A stretch of DNA of 39,959 bases from CAYPZU01 sp964415395 (GTDB lineage Bacteria; Chlamydiota; Chlamydiia; Chlamydiales; SM23-39), in contig CAYPZU010000012.1 in the NCBI GenBank assembly GCA_964415395.1, positions 1-39,959 of the forward strand, in the 5' to 3' direction. The notes below the pieces were generated by a model, which searched no databases, was not told the origin of the DNA, and saw only the letters and a program-made list of their open reading frames with translations. This document shows positions 31,581 through 38,681 of the stretch, piece after piece. Position numbers and translations under genes: made by a program. The first letter of the stretch is position 1, and the number at the start of each line of letters is the position of its first letter.

Positions 31581-33074
31581 ATGTCATCCCCCGCAAACCT
31601 TCCCGCCCTTCAGGCTGTAACCCCGAACGGCATCCACACCTATTTGACTCAGGCAGCAGAAGAGATCCGCACCGCAGCGGCCGCAGCTTCCCTTGAAACG
31701 TTAAAAGACTGCTCTGAGCGCGTAACGGCTATCTATGAGTCAGTTACAGGAGCATTAACAGCTAAACCAGTTAAGCCGAACGGCTCTCTTTCCTCGAGAA
31801 CGCTCGAACAAATCGCGATAGGAGCATCTGGTGTAATTGACGCAAAAACTGGTAAGATTCTCGTACCTCCTAAGAAGATCTCTTCAGGCGAAGCGTTTAA
31901 TTTCGTTGCGCTCCTAGAGGAACTCGTAACGGTTCACGAAGCGGCCCTCGCGCTCTTCGAACAACTCGCTTCTGAACAGCCCGCCCCTTCGCCAACCCCT
32001 TCTCAACAGGATGAACAGCAGCTTGATGAATCGGAATTTCGCCTTGTTTGCAGAGGACTCGGAACTCCTCCACTGCATACGGAGCAGGGTATTACGTTTA
32101 CCGAAGCGGAAGCTGCCCAGGATGAGCAGCAGCCTGCGCAATTAACATCTGGACTGACTCTCCCAGGTGCCGACGCTCCTCTAGTGAATCCTTTCGCAAC
32201 GCCTGACTTTACTTTGGTTGAAACGGGTCTGCCTTTTGTTTTTACCGCCGAGACGACCTCTCCACTTTCAGTAATTCCTGAGCAAGAAGAAGCCCCTGCT
32301 GCAGAACGATCAAGAACCCCAGTTCCGCCTCTCAATTTAACCGCTCTCGTTAACGCCGATGATGCTGTTAAAGGACCTGATAGACAGCGAAGCCATAGTG
32401 CTCGTTCTGAAGCTCCAAGCGATCATGATGAACCGGCTGCAACCACGGGCACAAACACACTGGTCGCTACTGACGGAAAAGTAAACGCAGGCCAACCAGC
32501 TGCTGTTCCTGTTGATGACAGCGAAGAGTCTGGAGATGAACTTGCAGAAGACGATGATCAAGACGGGAAAGTAAATGAACGCCAACCAGCCCAAGGAAAA
32601 GGATCTCCTGTAGCTGAAGAAGCGTCACCACGTAAAGACCTACCAACCGATATTCTTGTTGTGGATGAAGAAGAAACTTCTAACTGCCGGCCAGGCCGCA
32701 AGACCGCCTGCGCAGCTGTAACAGCCGCCCTCGGAGGGGTTGGATATTTCTTCAAAGATGCGATTGTCCAGGCAGGCTCGACGGTTGTCGTAGCAGCTAC
32801 AACGCATGCACCTGTTCTCTGGAACGGCGTTAGAGAGGCAGCTACAACGCATGGATCTGCTCTCTGGAACGGCGTTAAAGAAGCGGTTCTGGCCGGAGGC
32901 TACAAAGCCCTCAATGCGACGTTTGAACAGTGCGAGAGCGATGAAGATGTGACTCCAGGTCTCCCAGGAGTGAAGCCGAAGCACGTAGTGGCAGCCACTG
33001 TTGCCGCTTCAGCCACGGCTTTAGTAATAGTTGGGTACTGCGCATCGCGCGTTGCGAAACGAAAACAAGACTAA
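31581..33074 (+). CDS. Proline/acid-rich effector-like protein with hydrophobic C-terminal third
   Basis: The 497-residue product has a helical N-terminal domain (about 1-135), a long disordered Pro/Gln/Glu/Asp-rich middle (135-365), and a C-terminal part with two hydrophobic stretches, about 374-392 and 467-488, the last followed by a basic tail (RVAKRKQD). Between them a 15-residue unit is duplicated (AATTHAPVLWNGVRE, AATTHGSALWNGVKE), seen in DNA as 45-nt repeats at 32793-32882. There is no signal peptide. Such a layout fits a secreted protein that inserts in a host or inclusion membrane. No known family. GGAG precedes the ATG, and an intrinsic terminator follows. Confidence 0.7.
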   Translation: MSSPANLPALQAVTPNGIHTYLTQAAEEIRTAAAAASLETLKDCSERVTAIYESVTGALTAKPVKPNGSLSSRTLEQIAIGASGVIDAKTGKILVPPKKISSGEAFNFVALLEELVTVHEAALALFEQLASEQPAPSPTPSQQDEQQLDESEFRLVCRGLGTPPLHTEQGITFTEAEAAQDEQQPAQLTSGLTLPGADAPLVNPFATPDFTLVETGLPFVFTAETTSPLSVIPEQEEAPAAERSRTPVPPLNLTALVNADDAVKGPDRQRSHSARSEAPSDHDEPAATTGTNTLVATDGKVNAGQPAAVPVDDSEESGDELAEDDDQDGKVNERQPAQGKGSPVAEEASPRKDLPTDILVVDEEETSNCRPGRKTACAAVTAALGGVGYFFKDAIVQAGSTVVVAATTHAPVLWNGVREAATTHGSALWNGVKEAVLAGGYKALNATFEQCESDEDVTPGLPGVKPKHVVAATVAASATALVIVGYCASRVAKRKQD

Positions 33075-33085
33075 TCGATAAGGTC

Positions 33086-33117
33086 AAAACCCCCTCAGAA
33101 GATCGAGGGGGTTTTTT
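33086..33117 (+). terminator. Intrinsic terminator
   Basis: AAAACCCCCTC and GAGGGGGTTTT pair perfectly (11 bp, 8-base loop) and run into TTTTTT. It ends the transcript of the gene that stops at 33074. This is the clearest terminator in the window. Confidence 0.9.
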
Positions 33118-33173
33118 ATTGCCCAATATGACAAGTAATAATTTTAACAATGAAATTTAATAACATTTTAGTA

Positions 33174-33179
33174 TATAAT
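33174..33179 (+). promoter_or_regulatory. -10 element for the next effector-like gene
   Basis: TATAAT at 33174-33179 in a strongly AT-rich stretch (33120-33208); a weak ATGAAA/TGAAAT lies 17-18 bases upstream. Transcription would start near 33186, about 23 bases before the ATG. Confidence 0.4.
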
Positions 33180-33208
33180 ATATGTAATATTTAAAAAATG
33201 GTGTAATA

Positions 33209-35440
33209 ATGTCCGTAAAATCTACTATCGAAGGAATCTTCAAAAAAGATTTTAGAGAGATCCAGACAAAGCCAAAAGCCGAAGCTTCGGCAGCGTTGCT
33301 GAAGTTGAAAGCCAAGATTCAAAAACTGGAGATCTACTCCCGCATCTTTACCGGGAAAGTAGAGAAAATCGGATCGAACCCTCGCGGCGCAGCTCTCCGC
33401 AAAATCCAACAGGAGACGGGGTCGGCAGAATTACAAGAGATCCTCACTGGAAACGATCCCACGAAGATCAATGACCTGGCGGGAAGAATTCTTAGGAAAG
33501 AAGTCGATCTGGGCGATCGGATTAAAACGATCGGGCTCGAAGCGACTTTGCAGCAGACGATCGATCTTTTCAATCAAGCCGCCGCCGCTCTCGATAGGCT
33601 GATTGCAAATCCGGCTGATGCTGAAGCGAGAGAAGCTCTCAAAGATGCAGACAGACAGTTGCAAATTCTTCTCCACCCAGACCAAGCGCCAGAGATCCGT
33701 TACGCTCTATCGCAAGAACCTCCTAAACCTGCGCAGCCTGGATTCCTTTCGCGGTTAAGCGGAACGGCCTCTTCTGTCGTAACGAATGTAACTCAAAGGC
33801 TGAAGACTCTCGAATTGCGCCGGATCGCCCGCGACTACGGCGTTCCTCTTGCTATGGCAGCCGCTTCCCACGCAACCGAGCATCCTGAAATGTTCGCCAC
33901 CTATGCCGGATTGACGCTTTTGACAAACCTTGTCGGTTCCTGCCGCAGGCAGCCGCAAAGACCGCTTCCAGTTAAACAAAATCCACTTCCTCCCGCAACA
34001 ACAACAACGGTCGTCGCTCAGCCGCTCGCTCCTCCTCCTGTTCAACTTGAGCAAAGCGGGCAGCCTTCTGCCGCTCCATCGCCTGCCCATTCGGATCAAG
34101 CGGGACACGAGATCGTCGATGCAGGACAGCCTCAGGATAAAACTCCTCCTCCAGCGCCTGCAACAAATCCCGAACCGGAAGCTCTTGCCTTAACTCAACT
34201 GCCAGCGACTGAGCAGCAAGCAGCTCCAGCGCCATCGCAGCAGCTCACGCCTCCGCCAGTTAGCGAAAATACAGAACAGCGTACGGATCAGCAGCCAGCT
34301 GAATTCCAACACGCAATAAAACCTAAGATGCTTAATAGGAAGCATAAGCCAACAGCGGTAAAATTTTCATCGGCCCCTCCGCAAGATCTTCCTAAACCAC
34401 AGGCGGCGCGAAAAACTCCGTCTCCTGGCGTTCCTTCCGTTTCTCCGACTCTTTCGCCCCCTGTAGCATTTACTGGAGTCTTTCAACCTCTTGCTTCTTC
34501 GCAGAAACCGGTTCCGAAAGGTGTCGGCATCCCCTTGCACTTAGCCCAGCAAGCTGCGTTCAAAGCGCAGCAGGCGAAACAAAAAGCCGCCGGCAGCCAA
34601 ACACAGCCTCATGCTTTGGCCCAGTCCAAACCGAAGCCCTCTGCCCACGCTACAGCCTTGCTGCCAGCTATGCCGCTCGCACCTTATTCGATTGTTGCCG
34701 GGACGGCAAATCAAAACGATGTTCCCAACGGCAAGTTAGCCTGCACGTTCGTTTCCGGGTACATGGTCAAAATGATGTTGGAAAAAGACGCCAAAAAACA
34801 AGGCTCAGTCCTTGATCAGGCCGATCTTGATACGGCTCTTATTTCCGGAGCAGATTCTTATAGAAGTACCATCGAGCGCCATTCAAAAGAATGGGAAGAA
34901 GACCTAGGCGCAGCTTTTGCTGAAGTTCAGCTGGACAGACCGGCCGGCTTCGGATGGTCTGAATCCATGATTGCGGACAAAGAACTGTCAGCAACTCTTG
35001 CGACGACAAGTCAATATACAGTGAAGAACGTTCCTCTCCCTGCTATTAATGAATCTGATGGGAATATTCAGCCTCTCTCAGCCCCGGCGTATCAAGCTAT
35101 TTTCAAACCGATGCTTGATCTTGCCGATGCAACTCCAGGCAAACTGATCGTAGCCGCCGTTACTTTTGGAACAGGCGTCGGGATTGCGGAAACATTCCCT
35201 GTCGGCATCAGAAAAGTTGGGAATGAGTATGAATACCAGTTTGGAAACAGCCACGGTACAGATGCTTTCGGACAGGGGAAAATTCAGCTCAACCGATTTA
35301 TTCCCAGACTGAACGCCCTCAGCGCGCCGCATAGAACTCATTTTCAACGCTATGTCGCGCAGAGACTGGCCGCCGTTTCCCGCGGACAAATATCTGTCGA
35401 GGTGACTGTCGCGATCAACGAGCTGAGAGCGCAAGTCTAA
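33209..35440 (+). CDS. Effector-like protein with Pro/Gln-rich linker and C-terminal papain-like domain (paralog A)
   Basis: The 743-residue protein has a helical N-terminal part (about 1-240, with coiled stretches such as KPKAEASAALLKLKAKIQKL). A Pro/Gln/Ala-rich linker follows (about 250-500), then a C-terminal domain (500-743). The domain has GKLACTFVSGYMVKMM with Cys512 at the start of a helix, and later VGIRKVGNEYEYQFGNSHG. The same order of elements is seen in the genes at 36774 and 38682. In this copy the Cys is kept, but the His expected before the late strand is replaced by ETF, so it may be inactive or use another residue. GGTG precedes the ATG. Its stop overlaps the convergent tyrP by 4 bases. 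Confidence 0.7.
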   Translation: MSVKSTIEGIFKKDFREIQTKPKAEASAALLKLKAKIQKLEIYSRIFTGKVEKIGSNPRGAALRKIQQETGSAELQEILTGNDPTKINDLAGRILRKEVDLGDRIKTIGLEATLQQTIDLFNQAAAALDRLIANPADAEAREALKDADRQLQILLHPDQAPEIRYALSQEPPKPAQPGFLSRLSGTASSVVTNVTQRLKTLELRRIARDYGVPLAMAAASHATEHPEMFATYAGLTLLTNLVGSCRRQPQRPLPVKQNPLPPATTTTVVAQPLAPPPVQLEQSGQPSAAPSPAHSDQAGHEIVDAGQPQDKTPPPAPATNPEPEALALTQLPATEQQAAPAPSQQLTPPPVSENTEQRTDQQPAEFQHAIKPKMLNRKHKPTAVKFSSAPPQDLPKPQAARKTPSPGVPSVSPTLSPPVAFTGVFQPLASSQKPVPKGVGIPLHLAQQAAFKAQQAKQKAAGSQTQPHALAQSKPKPSAHATALLPAMPLAPYSIVAGTANQNDVPNGKLACTFVSGYMVKMMLEKDAKKQGSVLDQADLDTALISGADSYRSTIERHSKEWEEDLGAAFAEVQLDRPAGFGWSESMIADKELSATLATTSQYTVKNVPLPAINESDGNIQPLSAPAYQAIFKPMLDLADATPGKLIVAAVTFGTGVGIAETFPVGIRKVGNEYEYQFGNSHGTDAFGQGKIQLNRFIPRLNALSAPHRTHFQRYVAQRLAAVSRGQISVEVTVAINELRAQV

Positions 35441-36636
35441 CCTAGCTGTTGGATCACTTCGCCGGCCAGAATAATGAAGGCGAAAACCATCAGAAGGATC
35501 AACATCGGCTTCCCGCCTGACAACTGGCGGGTTTCCGATGGGTATCTCTTGATGTACCGCCCCACCCAGACCATGAGGGGAGGCATCAGCCCAAAAAGAA
35601 GCGCGCAGCTAATTCCGCCCGCATACCCCAAAGCCACCAAAAAAATGTTTGGATAGATGACGGCGATCGCCATCGGAATGCCGAACACCGCTACCGTAAG
35701 CAGCCCCCGTTTCATCCCTTTCTTTTCCCATTTCAGCCCGTCCGCCATAAAGTCGAAAAACGAGAGGGCAAGAGGAATGAAGGATGTGGTGAGCGCAAAG
35801 AAGGCGAAGTATTTCCCAATTGAGAAAATGAGCGGGTTCTGCACGAACTGCTTCAGCGGCCCCACGGCGTTCTGCCCCTGCTGGCCCGCTTCGATCAGCC
35901 CTCCCGGCCCTTCGGCGGGGACGATCCCGAGGATCACGAATTCCCAAATCAGATAAATTGCCAGCGGAATCGAAGATCCGAGAATGATCGCCAGGCGGAT
36001 TTTCCGGACGTTTCTCTCCATATAGGTCATGAGCGTCGGGATGATCACCTGATAGGTAAAGGCGGTGAAGAGGATCGGGACGGCCAGCCAGGCTTTGTTC
36101 CAGTTCGCCGTTTTCAGAAGGTTGAGGTCGACATGGGAGATGGAGACGCCGACGAACGCAAGATAGCAGAAGACGACTCCGCTGATCAGGATCATATTGA
36201 GCCGGTCGACCGAGCGGGCTCCCAAATAGACCACGGGAGCGAAAACGGCCGAATAGAGGAACACGGCTGCCCAGTGGGGGAGGTTGAGGCCCGTAATGTC
36301 GTTGAAGACGCCGCCGCCGCCCGCTGCGTGGGCGATCATGACCGTTAAAAATAAAAACAGATAGACGATCCAGAAGATCCAGCGGCCGACAGGTCCCAAA
36401 ACCTTGTCCGCCATCGAAATGAAGCTCGAATCTTTCGGCATCCAGAGGCACACCTCGACGAGAAGCAGCCCTGTGCAGAGCATAAACATCCAGCACGCCA
36501 GGTAGATGGCAAGGGTGGGGAAAAAGCCAGCCGGCCCCGTAGCGACGGGGAGGGCCAGCATGCCGACTCCGATGGTGGTTCCGGCGATCAGCAAACTGCC
36601 GCCAACGACATGTCCGAGCGAATGAACGATTCTCAT
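35437..36636 (-). CDS. tyrP: Aromatic amino acid permease, TyrP/HAAAP family
   Basis: The 399-residue protein has 11 membrane segments and the family N terminus GGSLLIAGTTIGVGMLALP, then GPAGFFPTL. This is the hydroxy/aromatic amino acid permease family (TyrP, Mtr, TnaB), which imports tyrosine or tryptophan with protons across the inner membrane. Chlamydiae carry one or two tyrP copies and depend on host amino acids. The ATG at 36636 has AGAGGA 8 bases upstream. Its closest relatives seem to be chlamydial; the choice of tyrosine or tryptophan cannot be made here. Confidence 0.92.
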   Translation of the reverse strand: MRIVHSLGHVVGGSLLIAGTTIGVGMLALPVATGPAGFFPTLAIYLACWMFMLCTGLLLVEVCLWMPKDSSFISMADKVLGPVGRWIFWIVYLFLFLTVMIAHAAGGGGVFNDITGLNLPHWAAVFLYSAVFAPVVYLGARSVDRLNMILISGVVFCYLAFVGVSISHVDLNLLKTANWNKAWLAVPILFTAFTYQVIIPTLMTYMERNVRKIRLAIILGSSIPLAIYLIWEFVILGIVPAEGPGGLIEAGQQGQNAVGPLKQFVQNPLIFSIGKYFAFFALTTSFIPLALSFFDFMADGLKWEKKGMKRGLLTVAVFGIPMAIAVIYPNIFLVALGYAGGISCALLFGLMPPLMVWVGRYIKRYPSETRQLSGGKPMLILLMVFAFIILAGEVIQQLG

Positions 36637-36678
36637 ATTTTTAATCCTCTATGGAGTCCTAGCATAAATCCTGGAGCG

Positions 36679-36715
36679 AAAAATCGACAGGAAAATTCCT
36701 TGCCAGCCGATTTTT
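36679..36715. promoter_or_regulatory. Nested stem-loop between divergent tyrP and paralog B
   Basis: AAAAATCG and CGATTTTT enclose an inner AGGAA-AA-TTCCT stem. On the plus strand the T5 at the end of the outer stem gives a weak terminator look, but no gene ends nearby, so an operator for the divergent genes is more likely. Confidence 0.35.
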
Positions 36716-36749
36716 AATGCAGAAAAACCACTCAATCCTGAAAATGCAC

Positions 36750-36766
36750 CCTCATTTTTTTTGAGG
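36750..36766 (+). promoter_or_regulatory. T-loop hairpin hiding the Shine-Dalgarno of paralog B
   Basis: CCTCA-TTTTTTT-TGAGG folds so that GAGG (36763-36766), the ribosome binding site for ATG 36774, is paired. It is the same design as at 11444-11458. Confidence 0.45.
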
Positions 36767-36773
36767 CGTTTTT

Positions 36774-38672
36774 ATGCAACCACTGATTCTGAACCCTGTT
36801 GGGAGAGTCCGCTTTCCCGAAAGCGCGCCAGCCGCATCTCTGTCCCAAAGACTGAAAGAACTGACCCAATCGATCGCAAAAGTTTTCCAAAAAGCGCTAA
36901 GAGCCCTCTTTCCCTGCTTTTTCCGGAAGCAGGCGCCCCTTCATCCCGCGCGCATCACTCCGGCTCCCATCGCAGCATCCGCTGTCAGCTCTGTCTCCTT
37001 AGCAGCTCTTCCAGCCGCACCCAAAAAGACCCCTGAGCAAGCCCTTCCCAACTCCGCTTCGATTCCTCTGGAGCCAGCTCCCCAATTGGCAGTGCCTGCC
37101 CCGGCGCCAGCGCCTGCTTTACCATGGGCGGCTCCTATTCCTGCCGTATTACCGGCTCCAGCAGCTCCCGCGCCTCAACCTGCTCCTGCTGCCCCTGTTC
37201 CTTTAGCTGCTGCTCCTGTTCCAGCGCCTGCTTTACCATGGGCGGCTCCTATTCCTGCCGTATTACCGGCTCCAGCAGCTCCCGCGCCTCAACCTGCTCC
37301 TGCTGCCCCTGTTCCTTTAGCTGCTGCTCCTGTTCCAGCGCCTGCTTTACCATTGGCGGCTCCAGCTCCTGTTCCTGCCTTGTTACCGGCTATGGCGGCT
37401 CCCGCGCCTCAACCCGCTCCAGCCCCAGCGCCCGCTTTACCCTTGGCAGCTCCCGCACCTGTTCCTTTAGCTGCAGCTCCTATTCCTGCGCCAGCTCCCG
37501 CGCCTGCTTTACCGTTAGCGGCTCCAGCTCCTGTTCCTGCCTTGTTACCGGCTATGGCGGTTCCCGCGCCTCAACCTGCGCCAGCCGCTCATGCGCCAGA
37601 TCCTCTATTCGCAGCCCCTCCGGTAGCTCTCGATCGACTTCCTGGAGCCGCCGCCGCTGCAAATCCCGCAGAGACCGATGAGGATGGATCGGAACCCGAT
37701 CCGTTTGCCACTATGGTAGTGTTGAGAGGTCCGCATGGCACGCTCAAGAGGAACCAAATCCCTCCTCCAAGAGATTTTGAAGTGGATCAGAAAAGCAACA
37801 GCGATAGCGAAGTGGATGACGGAGCGCCGGATGAAGAATTGGATGAAGAGCTGAATCAGCATTATCCGTGGCAGCCAAGACAGCGGCTTGCGACTCCAAA
37901 AACCACCGACACGGCCGCGCGGGCGCGGCCCAGCCAGGGAGACCGGGTATGGGAAGGGACGTTCAACTTCCTGGAACTCGATGACATGGACCGGCGCGCC
38001 GCCCAGTTCGTGGTTCTTCAAGGGATCGAGACGATCTCCCAAAAGCTCGCTCTGCGCCAGCCGATCGGGTCGGCAGATCTAGATGGGCTGGTCGGAAGGG
38101 GAGCGACCGCTTTTGCAGGCGCGAGCGTGGGATTGAGCGATCACCCCGATGTAAACGAGGCGCTGGCTCATTTTCCGCATCTCGAAACCGTTTCTCTTGA
38201 TGTGCAGACCGACCGGTTCAGCCGACCCGCCCAGCCGACCCTTTTGTGGGGGACGATGAGCGCTATCGATCTGGCTCAGGCCGCTCAGGCAGCCGACTCA
38301 GAAGATTTCCCCAAACCCTATGCAAACACGTTTGGATCGCGGATCGAACAAATCGTTCTTCTTCTCCAGGTGACCGCAAAGCAAAAGGGGAACGGCGTCA
38401 TGGGGGCTCTGCTTTACAAAGGCTCTCTGGAAGATCCGAGCGTTTATGGGATTTTCGCCCACTACAACGCTTCGAGAAAGAAATATGACTTTTATCTTTT
38501 AAATCCTTACGGCAGATCCGATAGGGGAGCGGCCGGTCCTGCGACGCTTCACCGCTTTCCCGGTTCGGGCATGCTGAAAAACTATTTCTCCATAGAAGTG
38601 GCGCCCGCTTTCGTGGACGATCAGGAACACAATCATTACTGGGCCCAACCGATCGCAATCAAATCCAATTGA
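36774..38672 (+). CDS. Ala/Pro-repeat effector-like protein with degenerate C-terminal papain-like domain (paralog B)
   Basis: The 632-residue protein has a short N-terminal helical region with a Cys/Phe patch (RALFPCFFRKQ), an Ala/Pro linker (about 95-300) made of near-perfect repeats, an acidic stretch, and a C-terminal domain (about 385-632). The domain lines up with paralog C: WEGTFNFLELDD matches YRGTFNIDG, and YGIFAHYN...YDFYLLNPYGR matches HGLFVDLRN...YHFDPTGD. The position of the candidate Cys is Val (RAAQFVVLQGIE, near residue 413) and that of the His is Tyr, so this copy should lack protease-type activity. There is no signal peptide. The SD (GAGG) is 7 bases before the ATG. Paralog C follows 9 bases downstream. 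Confidence 0.72.
   Translation: MQPLILNPVGRVRFPESAPAASLSQRLKELTQSIAKVFQKALRALFPCFFRKQAPLHPARITPAPIAASAVSSVSLAALPAAPKKTPEQALPNSASIPLEPAPQLAVPAPAPAPALPWAAPIPAVLPAPAAPAPQPAPAAPVPLAAAPVPAPALPWAAPIPAVLPAPAAPAPQPAPAAPVPLAAAPVPAPALPLAAPAPVPALLPAMAAPAPQPAPAPAPALPLAAPAPVPLAAAPIPAPAPAPALPLAAPAPVPALLPAMAVPAPQPAPAAHAPDPLFAAPPVALDRLPGAAAAANPAETDEDGSEPDPFATMVVLRGPHGTLKRNQIPPPRDFEVDQKSNSDSEVDDGAPDEELDEELNQHYPWQPRQRLATPKTTDTAARARPSQGDRVWEGTFNFLELDDMDRRAAQFVVLQGIETISQKLALRQPIGSADLDGLVGRGATAFAGASVGLSDHPDVNEALAHFPHLETVSLDVQTDRFSRPAQPTLLWGTMSAIDLAQAAQAADSEDFPKPYANTFGSRIEQIVLLLQVTAKQKGNGVMGALLYKGSLEDPSVYGIFAHYNASRKKYDFYLLNPYGRSDRGAAGPATLHRFPGSGMLKNYFSIEVAPAFVDDQEHNHYWAQPIAIKSN
37107..37353 (+). repeat. Tandem 114-bp repeat in the Ala/Pro linker
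   Basis: Two identical 114-bp units (37107-37220, 37221-37334) and 19 bases of a third. Each encodes 38 residues made of PAPALPWAAPIPAVL, PAPAAPAPQPAPAAP and VPLAAAPV. Degenerate copies run on to about 37610. Confidence 0.92.
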
Positions 38673-38681
38673 GGAACATCT

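Noticed and set aside
37124..37681. Plus-strand frame of 185 codons, Ser/Cys-rich
   Set aside because: It is the shifted frame of the Ala/Pro repeat DNA in paralog B, and its own repeats only mirror the 114-bp unit.
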